A stretch of DNA of 24,597 nt from LMUY01 sp964657445 (GTDB lineage Bacteria > Pseudomonadota > Alphaproteobacteria > Acetobacterales > Acetobacteraceae), in NCBI GenBank assembly GCA_964657445.1, contig CAZZVB010000038.1, positions 1 through 24,597 of the forward strand, in the 5' to 3' direction. Under the pieces are notes generated by a model. It was not told where the DNA came from and did not search any database. It worked only from the letters and a program-made list of their open reading frames with translations. Position numbers and translations under genes: made by a program. Within the stretch, counting starts at the first letter, position 1, and every line of letters begins with the position of its first letter. This document shows, piece after piece, positions 1-6,343 of this stretch.

Positions 1-1234
1 AGACGCCGTGCTGAACCTCGATCGTCACATGGGACAGGGACGGGAAGGCGGCGAGGCGGCCCCGGTAATAGCCCGGCTCCCGCCCCTGGTGGGTTACGAT
101 GGACACGATCGCGCCGAGGTGACCCGGCCCGAGCCGCCACAGATGCAGATCGGCGATGCGGTCGCCTTCCGCTTCGATGCTTTGCCGCACCTTCTCCGTC
201 AGGCGCTTGTCGGGGTTGACGTCGAGCAGGATGGCGCCGGTGTCGCGGATCAGACCGTAGGACCAGCTCGCGATCACGCAGGCGCCCAGGATGCCGGCCA
301 GCGGGTCCATCCACAGCCAGCCGAAGGCGCGGGCGAGCAGGAGGCCGATGATGACGAACACCGACACGGCGGCATCCGCCAGCACGTGCACGATAGCCGC
401 GCGCATGTTGTTGTCGCGATGGGCCGCGCCATGCGCGTGCTCATGCTCCTCGAAGCTGACGGCATGGGTCTCGGCGCCGATACGCAGTTGCGCGACGAAT
501 TCATGCGGCTCGGGGATTTCTTCGACGGATTCGAGATGATCGCCGCGCTCGGCAAACCCGAAAAGCTGGCGCGAGCCGTCCTGGCGGATCGTCTCGACCG
601 ACACGGCCTGCGCTTGCAGGGCCGGCCCGGTGCTGGCGTGCAAACGGAACCGCGGCGGCACGCCATCTTCGACGATATCGAAGACCGCCGTGCCGTCCCG
701 GCCCGGTATGACATGGGATTCGTCATGGTCGTGATGGTCGTGACCATGCCCATGGCCATGCCCGTGATGGTGATCGCCGCTGCTCAGCAGCCAGGCGCTC
801 GCCACGTTCACGGCGAGGCCGAGGCAGGCGATCGGAATGGCTTCGGCGAAACGGATCGCGACCGGCGAGAACAGGCGGCTGACGGATTCGTACCCGATCA
901 GCAACGCAATCATCGCGAGGATGATGGCGCTGGTGAAGCCGGCGAGATCACCCAGCTTGCCGGTGCCGAAGGTGAAACGCGCGTCGTTGGCGTGCCGGCG
1001 GGCGTAGCTGTAGGCCAACGCTGCCAGCAGCAGCGCGCCCGCATGGGTGCTCATGTGCATGCCGTCGGCGACCAGAGCGATTGATCCGAACAGCAGGCCG
1101 CCGACGATCTCGGCGACCATCATCACGCCACAGAGCCAAATCACCGCCCACGTCTTGCGTTCGCTTGTCTCGTGGTCACCCCCGAGAAAGACATGGCTGT
1201 GCTGATCGGCTGGCAGCGAGGCGATCCCGCTCAT
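1..1234 (-). CDS. dmeF: CDF-family Co/Ni efflux transporter DmeF (3' end beyond window)
   Basis: Exports divalent metal, probably Co(II)/Ni(II), across the inner membrane by proton antiport. The reading frame stays open for 411 codons from an ATG at 1234 to the left edge, so the C-terminus is missing. Seen: an N-terminal His-containing leader (QHSHVF), hydrophobic segments at about residues 28-56, 65-78, 98-118 and 132-150, and the CDF metal-site pattern ADGMHMSTHAGAL near residue 56. A His-rich loop follows at about 154-174, and a second HVLADAAVSVF metal-site helix lies after it. Between the His loop and that helix is an insert of roughly 90 residues (about 175-265) with GVPPRF and EIPEPHEF motifs, ending in another short His run. 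The gene lies 7 bp downstream of dmeR. The family assignment is firm; the metal is inferred from the regulator. Confidence 0.9.
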   Translation of the reverse strand, partial: MSGIASLPADQHSHVFLGGDHETSERKTWAVIWLCGVMMVAEIVGGLLFGSIALVADGMHMSTHAGALLLAALAYSYARRHANDARFTFGTGKLGDLAGFTSAIILAMIALLIGYESVSRLFSPVAIRFAEAIPIACLGLAVNVASAWLLSSGDHHHGHGHGHGHDHHDHDESHVIPGRDGTAVFDIVEDGVPPRFRLHASTGPALQAQAVSVETIRQDGSRQLFGFAERGDHLESVEEIPEPHEFVAQLRIGAETHAVSFEEHEHAHGAAHRDNNMRAAIVHVLADAAVSVFVIIGLLLARAFGWLWMDPLAGILGACVIASWSYGLIRDTGAILLDVNPDKRLTEKVRQSIEAEGDRIADLHLWRLGPGHLGAIVSIVTHQGREPGYYRGRLAAFPSLSHVTIEVQHGV

Positions 1235-1241
1235 GATGCCC

Positions 1242-1520
1242 TCATTTCAAGTAGGTCCGGACGACTTCGATCAACTCGCCAGCGCCTTTGGCGCGATCGG
1301 GGTCGGCTTCGGTTTCAGGATTTACGACGTGATTGCGGATGTGATCTTCCACGACCTCGGCGCTCAAACCCTGGACGGCGCCGCGCAACGAGGCGACCAG
1401 CATCAGCACGTCGGCGCAGCCGATCTCCGCGTCCAGGGCGCGTTCGACGGCTTCGACCTGGCCTTTGATGCGCCGTACACGGGCGATCAATTTGGACTTG
1501 TTGTTGATGGTGTGAGCCAT
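1242..1520 (-). CDS. dmeR: RcnR/CsoR-family Ni/Co-responsive repressor DmeR
   Basis: A 92-residue all-helical metal-sensing repressor expected to release its operator when Ni(II) or Co(II) binds. The RcnR metal fingerprint is complete at the canonical positions: His3, Cys35, His60 and His64. CsoR (Cu) uses Cys-His-Cys instead, and FrmR (formaldehyde) has Pro2/Cys35 and lacks His3 and His64, so the sequence argues for Ni/Co. ATG start at 1520 with AAGGGGA about 10 nt upstream. First gene of a dmeR-dmeF operon, as described in Rhizobium. A sigma70-like promoter overlaps a C-tract operator directly upstream, consistent with autorepression. Confidence 0.93.
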   Translation of the reverse strand: MAHTINNKSKLIARVRRIKGQVEAVERALDAEIGCADVLMLVASLRGAVQGLSAEVVEDHIRNHVVNPETEADPDRAKGAGELIEVVRTYLK

Positions 1521-1546
1521 GGTAGCCCTGGTCCCCTTAGGTAGGG

Positions 1547-1556
1547 TAGGGGGGTA
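1547..1556 (-). promoter_or_regulatory. Probable DmeR/RcnR-type operator
   Basis: TA-GGGGGG-TA, read as TACCCCCCTA on the minus strand, has the G/C-tract flanked by TA steps typical of RcnR/CsoR-family operators. It sits at the downstream edge of the -10 box, where bound repressor would block transcription. A second, weaker GGTAGGG half lies beside it at 1541-1546. Confidence 0.6.
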
Positions 1557-1584
1557 TGTTACCGATTCGGGTCACGCTTGGCAA
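1556..1584 (-). promoter_or_regulatory. Probable dmeRF promoter
   Basis: Read on the minus strand there is a -35-like TTGCCA (1579-1584), a 17-nt spacer, and a -10-like TAACAT (1556-1561), matching sigma70 consensus at 5/6 and 4/6 positions. It lies about 36 nt upstream of the dmeR start and abuts the C-tract operator. Confidence 0.6.
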
Positions 1585-1603
1585 ATTGCCGCTGGTTTGC
1601 GGT

Positions 1604-1625
1604 GGTGGGCTGAAGCCCACCCTAC
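1604..1625 (-). repeat. REP-like palindrome (copy 1)
   Basis: On the minus strand this reads GTAG then a hairpin with arms GGTGGGCT and AGCCCACC around a 2-nt loop. The GTAG foot plus stem is the layout of RAYT-associated REP elements. The same 22 bp recurs exactly at 5871-5892. It lies between the 3' end of the GH3 gene and the dmeRF promoter. Confidence 0.75.
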
Positions 1626-1639
1626 AAGCTACTGACTGG

Positions 1640-3163
1640 CTACTGGCCCTCGCCGCGCGCGAACGCCAGCAAGTCGGCCAGCAACGCCGGGTCGTTGATC
1701 ACGCGGGGGACCTTGTTCTGGCCGCCGAACTTGCCGCGGCGTTGCATCCAGGCGGCGAATGCACCGGGCGGCGCCAGCACGATGTCCGGCGGCAACATGC
1801 CGAAGCCGCCGGAGCGGTGCGCGGCGTAGTCGGCGTTGAGCCGGGCCAGGGCCGTGTCGAGCTTGCGGCCGAATGGATCGGCTTCGGCCGGCGTCGTGAG
1901 CTCCACGACGAAGACATGGCCGCCGCGGGGTTCGCTCGGCCCAGGCGGCACCACGCCGGCAGCGTAGTCGGTCACGCTGGTTCCCAACTCGGCGGCGGTC
2001 TCGGCCATGGCGCGGTCGAGTTCGTCGCCCGTCAGGTGCTCGCCAAAGGCGGACAGCGTGTAGGAGGTGCGGCCGCTGACCAGAAGGCGGGGCGGGTTGC
2101 GGCTGGTCAGGGTCACGGTGTCGCCCAGCACGTAGGACCACAGCCCGGCATTGCTGCTGACGATCAGCGCGTAGGTTTCGCCTATGTCGGCATTGCCCAG
2201 CCAGCGGCGGTCCGGCTTCGGAGCATCCAAATCATCCGGCCGCACGAATTCGAAGAACAGGCCGCGGTCCACCACCATCCGCAAGCCATCGCCGGGTCCG
2301 CGGTCCGCGATGGCGATGAAACCCTCGCTCGCCGGATACACCTCGCGGGTTTCGGCCCGGCTGCCCTGCAGCCATGCGGCCATGCTGTCGCGGTAGGGGG
2401 CGAAGCCGACGCCGCCGTGCACGACCAGGTCCAGCTTCGGGTAGATGGCGGCCAGCCGCCTGGCGCCGTCGGGCTGCAACCGGGCGACCTGGTCGAAGAA
2501 CAGCAGCATCCAGCTCGGCGTGCCGGAGATGCTGCGCACGTCGGCGTGCAGCGACGCCGGGGCGAGTGCGGCCATCTTGGCTTCCCAGTCGCCGATCAGC
2601 GCCAGATCCTTCGGCGGGAATGACCGGGCGCGGGCGAAGTGCGGCATCTGGTGCGCCGCGATGCCGCTCAGGTCGCCGGCGCGCACGCCCGGCGCCAGCC
2701 TTTCCAGCGCCGTGGCCCCGCCCAGCAGGACGTTGCGGCCGCCGAACACATGCGAGTCCGGCCGGGCCGCGAGATGGAACGCCATGGTGTCCAGCCCGGC
2801 GCCGACGTTGGAGCGCAGCATCGCGCGGCTGACCGGGATGCGTTTGGTCGGGCCGCCGCTGGTGCCGCTGCTCAGCGCGAAATACGGGATAAGACCAGGC
2901 CAGGTCACGTTGCGCAGGCGGGGGAAACGCGGCTGCCAGTACTCGGCCCAAAATGCCTCGTAGCTGCGCAGCGGAACGCGCTGCTGGTACTCCGCCACGG
3001 TGCGCAGGCCGGCGAAGCCGTGCTGCCGCCCGAACTGCGTGCCCGCCGCCCGGCGCACCAGCTTGCCGAGTGTGCGGCGCTGTTCGGCGACGGCATCCAT
3101 GGCCGCCAGCGCCGCCAGCCGCCGGGCCGCGTACGCGCGCAGCAGCGGGGTGGCGTCGATCAC
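1640..3163 (-). CDS. GH3-family acyl-acid adenylating enzyme
   Basis: A 507-residue member of the GH3 branch of the ANL adenylate-forming superfamily. Characterised (plant) members activate a carboxylic acid with ATP and conjugate it to an amino acid. Seen: P-loop motif YFALSSGTSGGPTKRIP at about residues 94-110, a YPASEGF motif for adenylate binding, a YVLGDTV motif, and a C-terminal region ending RGKFGGQNKVPRV, typical of the family. The GTG start at 3163 is chosen because it overlaps the TGA of the upstream acylase gene as GTGA, indicating translational coupling; the frame stays open further upstream but inside that gene. No signal peptide, so cytoplasmic. The acyl and amino substrates cannot be read from sequence. 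Confidence 0.88.
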   Translation of the reverse strand: MIDATPLLRAYAARRLAALAAMDAVAEQRRTLGKLVRRAAGTQFGRQHGFAGLRTVAEYQQRVPLRSYEAFWAEYWQPRFPRLRNVTWPGLIPYFALSSGTSGGPTKRIPVSRAMLRSNVGAGLDTMAFHLAARPDSHVFGGRNVLLGGATALERLAPGVRAGDLSGIAAHQMPHFARARSFPPKDLALIGDWEAKMAALAPASLHADVRSISGTPSWMLLFFDQVARLQPDGARRLAAIYPKLDLVVHGGVGFAPYRDSMAAWLQGSRAETREVYPASEGFIAIADRGPGDGLRMVVDRGLFFEFVRPDDLDAPKPDRRWLGNADIGETYALIVSSNAGLWSYVLGDTVTLTSRNPPRLLVSGRTSYTLSAFGEHLTGDELDRAMAETAAELGTSVTDYAAGVVPPGPSEPRGGHVFVVELTTPAEADPFGRKLDTALARLNADYAAHRSGGFGMLPPDIVLAPPGAFAAWMQRRGKFGGQNKVPRVINDPALLADLLAFARGEGQ

Positions 3164-5340
3164 GGCCGCAGCGTCGTCCGGAACGGCCAGGCCCGCGCGG
3201 CTTCCGCCCGCAGCGGGACCTGGATCGCCTCCCCGGCGCTCCACAGCGCCACCTGGTCCATCGTGTTGGCCGAACCCAGCCAGCCATCCTGCCCACCCAC
3301 CAGCACGAACCAGTTCGCGTCGGGATCGGCCATGTCGGAGAAATGCCGCGCGCAGGCGGCGAAGGTGACGGTGTGGCGGCCCCGCACCATCGGGTGTCCG
3401 GACTTGTTGAGCGTGTCGTTGCCGCCGGGCCAAGGCAGGCTGCCGCCCGCGTAGTGCCGCCCGGCCAGCGGCAGCGCCGCCAGCGGATGGCGCACCGACA
3501 GCCGGTGCACCGCGCCCCAACTGCCATAGCGCCGCAAAGCCGAGCCGGCCTGGCGCATCCCGGCCCGCAGATCGAGGTGCGGCGCGGTCGCGATCCGGTC
3601 GGCCACGATCGCGCGGCCGCTCCAGATCGTCGTCAGCAGGGCAAGCTGCTTCCTGGGCAGCAGGCTGCGCGCCAGGGACGCGGTCAGCACCTCGAACACC
3701 AGAGCGCCGCGCGACCCGACGTCATACCGCCCGTCCCATTCCCGCAGCGCACGCAGCGCCGCCGGGTGATGGTTTGGCAGCCGAGTCAGGCGAGCGACCA
3801 GGATGTCGCGCAGGATCATCGATCGGGGTTGCAGCACGTCCAGCGCCCAGCCCCGCATCGCCTGCGGGCTGACCTTGGCGCCTTCCAGCATCGAACGCAG
3901 CCGCCGGGCACGCTCGGGGGCGGCGAAGAAGAAGCCGACCGGCACCGGCGTGTTGCTGGGGCGCTCGTTCGCGGATGCGACGACGTCCTCCCCGACGCTG
4001 AAGGTGTCGCTGCCGGGCACAAGGTCCTCCAGGCGCCATGCCTGGTCCGGCGGGCAGATCAACGCCGCCATCGGGGTGTCCGGCCGGCGCGGCAGGTGGG
4101 CGGCGATCACGCGGCCAGCGCGCCCGGCGGGGCCGGCCTCGACCACCACCATGGTCTGGCCGGGCACTGCGAAGCCGCGCATCGAGGTGCGGAACGCGTC
4201 GAACGAACGGGCGCGCAGCACGCCGAACAGCGCGCTGATCTCGTCGCTCGGGTGGTGGCCCACCCAGCGCAGCGACAATGGAAGCGGCGACTTCAGCAGC
4301 ATCCCGTCGGTCACCACGGGGCCGAACCGCGTCTCACGCAGGCGGATCGTCACCGGCGCGGCACCGCGCACGGCCACCGTCTCCAGCCGCTCCGTCATCG
4401 GCTCGGCCGACACGTCCACCAGCTCGCTGGCCGCGGCATGCAGGCTGGTGCCGCCCCAGGCGATGTCGCGGTTGCGCCCCAGCCCCATCACGGGCAGGCC
4501 CGGGATCATCAGGCCCACCGCATCCAGACCCGGCGCATGCAAGCCCGCGATCAGCCAGAGCGGCGGCAGCGTGACCGACAAATGCGGGTCCGACGCGATC
4601 ATCCCCGCGCCATGCGTGCTGTGCGAGGCGGGCACGGCGGCGGAGTTGCTGCCACGGACCATGGCCAGCGCCGCCTGCTCCGGCGCTTGCGGCCAGGGCA
4701 GCGTGTCGCCGGACTGCATCAGCGGCCAGAGCGCGTCCCACTCCGCCGCAGGCAGCGCCGCGTGCCCGGCGAGCAGGCGGGCGAACACCAGCCAGGAGAT
4801 ATCGGTCGCCGCCAGCCGGCCGACCGCGATCAGGTCGGCCAGCGTCCACGGCGCCGGTGCGAAGCCGAGCAGGGCAAATTCCGGCGGCAGCGACGGGGCG
4901 TGGGCGATGTGGTGGTTGACGCCGGCGACGAAGGCCTCGGCCCAGCGCCGGGTCGCGTCCGGCATCATCGCCAGGATGCCCGGCGTCGCGCGGGTGAAGC
5001 CCATCAGCCGCAACGACCGGTCAAACGCGACGCCGGCCGGGCCGATCACCTCCGCGATCCGGCCGGTGGCCAGACGGCGCATCGCCTCCATCTGCGCCAG
5101 CCGCAGATGCGCGTGCACCACCCCGATCGCCACCGCCAGGTCGGCGTCGCAGGACGCCTCGATGCTCGGCACCTGGTGCGCGTCCCAGTGGATGGCCACC
5201 GGCGCGCTGACCGGCAGGCCATGGGCCGGGATATTGCGCAGCCTTTCCTCGGTGCTGACCGGCACGGGGGCGCCGGCTTGCACGGTTCGGGTCAACAAGC
5301 GGGCGAGAAATACCAGTTGGTCGATGGACGGCAGCCGCAT
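3160..5340 (-). CDS. Penicillin-acylase-family N-terminal nucleophile amidohydrolase
   Basis: A 726-residue Ntn hydrolase precursor of the penicillin/cephalosporin/AHL acylase family, which cleaves N-acyl amide bonds after autoproteolytic maturation into alpha and beta chains. Seen: the Gly-Ser-Asn maturation site in MVRGSNSAAV, making Ser231 the expected nucleophile and new beta-chain N-terminus, followed by SDPHLSVTLPP (family pattern NDPHL). The N-terminal part has the family's HWDAHQVPSIEA stretch. Start ATG 5340 has GGGGAG 9 nt upstream; a TTG at 5343 is the alternative. No convincing signal peptide is visible, unusual for a family that is often periplasmic. First gene of an operon with the GH3 enzyme (GTGA overlap), so the two may act on the same acyl-amide chemistry. 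Confidence 0.88.
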   Translation of the reverse strand: MRLPSIDQLVFLARLLTRTVQAGAPVPVSTEERLRNIPAHGLPVSAPVAIHWDAHQVPSIEASCDADLAVAIGVVHAHLRLAQMEAMRRLATGRIAEVIGPAGVAFDRSLRLMGFTRATPGILAMMPDATRRWAEAFVAGVNHHIAHAPSLPPEFALLGFAPAPWTLADLIAVGRLAATDISWLVFARLLAGHAALPAAEWDALWPLMQSGDTLPWPQAPEQAALAMVRGSNSAAVPASHSTHGAGMIASDPHLSVTLPPLWLIAGLHAPGLDAVGLMIPGLPVMGLGRNRDIAWGGTSLHAAASELVDVSAEPMTERLETVAVRGAAPVTIRLRETRFGPVVTDGMLLKSPLPLSLRWVGHHPSDEISALFGVLRARSFDAFRTSMRGFAVPGQTMVVVEAGPAGRAGRVIAAHLPRRPDTPMAALICPPDQAWRLEDLVPGSDTFSVGEDVVASANERPSNTPVPVGFFFAAPERARRLRSMLEGAKVSPQAMRGWALDVLQPRSMILRDILVARLTRLPNHHPAALRALREWDGRYDVGSRGALVFEVLTASLARSLLPRKQLALLTTIWSGRAIVADRIATAPHLDLRAGMRQAGSALRRYGSWGAVHRLSVRHPLAALPLAGRHYAGGSLPWPGGNDTLNKSGHPMVRGRHTVTFAACARHFSDMADPDANWFVLVGGQDGWLGSANTMDQVALWSAGEAIQVPLRAEAARAWPFRTTLRP

Positions 5341-5421
5341 CAAGGAACGCTCCCCATGGTGTCGTTTGACGCGGTGGCGATCTCGGTCACCATGGCCGGG
5401 CTAGCAAGGAGAGCCGATGTG

Positions 5422-5853
5422 ATGGGTGTGCCGGAGGGCTGGGTGAAGGTGCCGACCAAGGCGTTCGGGACGCATGTGGGGCCGTTCTATCGGCCAGCCA
5501 GCGCCGGCGCGCAACCGGACACCCGGCTCTGCGGCTTCCTGGCGGACGATCGGCACGGCAACAAGCGCGGCGTGGTGCATGGCGGCATGCTGGCGACCGC
5601 GTTCGACGTGGCGTTGGGCAATGCCAGTTGGGAGGCAGCCGAGCAGCGGCCGAGTGCGACGGTTCAGCTCGCCGTGCAGTATGTCGGCGCGCTGAAGCTG
5701 GGCGAGTTCGCGGTCATCACGTCGGAGGTCATCAAGGCGACCCGCAGCCTGGTGTTCGTGCGCGGGGTGATGCGGGTCGAGGACCGGGTGATCGCGACGG
5801 CCGACGGGGTTTGGAAGATCCTGGCGTGGCGGGGAGAGCCGTTCGTGCCGTGA
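5422..5853 (+). CDS. PaaI-family hotdog-fold thioesterase
   Basis: A 143-residue hotdog-fold protein of the PaaI/YbgC-like acyl-CoA thioesterase group, which hydrolyses acyl-CoA to free acid and CoA. Seen: the signature VVHGGMLATAFDVALG (HGG followed by the active-site Asp region) at about residues 51-66, then alternating beta strands with VQLAVQYVGAL and SLVFVRGVMR. The ATG at 5422 is preceded by AAGGAGAG with an 8-nt spacer; in-frame starts at 5356 or 5392 lack such a site. Divergent from the acylase/GH3 operon across about 80 bp, so possibly co-regulated with it. Substrate unknown. Confidence 0.88.
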   Translation: MGVPEGWVKVPTKAFGTHVGPFYRPASAGAQPDTRLCGFLADDRHGNKRGVVHGGMLATAFDVALGNASWEAAEQRPSATVQLAVQYVGALKLGEFAVITSEVIKATRSLVFVRGVMRVEDRVIATADGVWKILAWRGEPFVP

Positions 5854-5870
5854 TCGGCGGGCGGAAACTT

Positions 5871-5932
5871 GGTGGGCTGAAGCCCACCCTACCTGGGTGC
5901 GTGTGCGTGTGGCAGGTGGGCTTCAGCCCACC
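5871..5932. repeat. Inverted pair of REP palindromes (REPIN-like)
   Basis: Two copies of the GGTGGGCT/AGCCCACC hairpin in opposite orientation, at 5871-5892 (with CTAC foot, identical to the copy at 1604-1625) and 5915-5932 (slightly degenerate GCAG foot), separated by a GT-rich spacer. The pair sits exactly between two convergent genes, where it could end or protect both transcripts. No RAYT transposase gene is in the window. Confidence 0.75.
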
Positions 5933-5938
5933 TCTCAG

Positions 5939-6343
5939 TCAGCTTTCCCGGCGCATGAAGATCCAATAGCCGCCTTCGCTGGAGGATTGGATGCGCACCG
6001 TGAGTTCGCGTTCCGCATCCTCGAAATCACCGTAATGGGTGAACTCGATATCCAGCGTGCCGGCGGCCCTCGCCTTCTCCACCCGGCCGCGGAAGGCGTC
6101 GTTGTCCATGCAGGGGGCGATGGTCGAGAACATGTTGAGGCCGATACGGGGGCGGTCGCCGGAGCCTGACAGACGGCGCTCCGCACGGCTGTAGTAGAGC
6201 ACCGTGCCGGCGGCATCGAGCCGGATGGCGCCATACGGCAGGCTGTCGATCTCCGCTTCGCTGAGCGCTTCGACTGCAAGGGCCAGTTTGGGTTCATCGA
6301 AGGGCGGAAGGTCACCGACCAAGTCCTGGACTTCGACACTCAT
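5939..6343 (-). CDS. pyp: Photoactive yellow protein (PYP) homologue
   Basis: A 134-residue single PAS-domain protein. It aligns without gaps to Halorhodospira PYP over the chromophore pocket with an offset of 9 residues: Cys78 for Cys69 (thioester link to p-coumarate), Tyr51 for Tyr42, Glu55 for Glu46, Ser59 for Thr50. Flanking matches include YGAIRLD (FGAIQLD), IAPCMDNDAF (VAPCTDSPEF) and GGYWIFMRR (DSYWVFVKR). Arg52 is replaced by Ser61. PYP is a soluble blue-light photoreceptor. The ATG at 6343 overlaps the kinase stop as ATGA, so it is coupled to and probably works with that kinase. Chromophore-biosynthesis genes (tyrosine ammonia lyase, p-coumarate:CoA ligase) are not in the window, so photoactivity is inferred. 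Confidence 0.85.
   Translation of the reverse strand: MSVEVQDLVGDLPPFDEPKLALAVEALSEAEIDSLPYGAIRLDAAGTVLYYSRAERRLSGSGDRPRIGLNMFSTIAPCMDNDAFRGRVEKARAAGTLDIEFTHYGDFEDAERELTVRIQSSSEGGYWIFMRRES

Noticed and set aside
5344..5366. GGAAC followed by CGTT upstream of the thioesterase, like an EcfG promoter
   Set aside because: The spacer is 14 nt, not the required 16-17.
2953..5853. A 966-codon open frame on plus covering the antisense of the acylase and GH3 genes
   Set aside because: Its first four fifths are Arg/His/Pro-rich with no domain and mirror the acylase codons; only the last 144 codons (the thioesterase, with its own ribosome site) are real.
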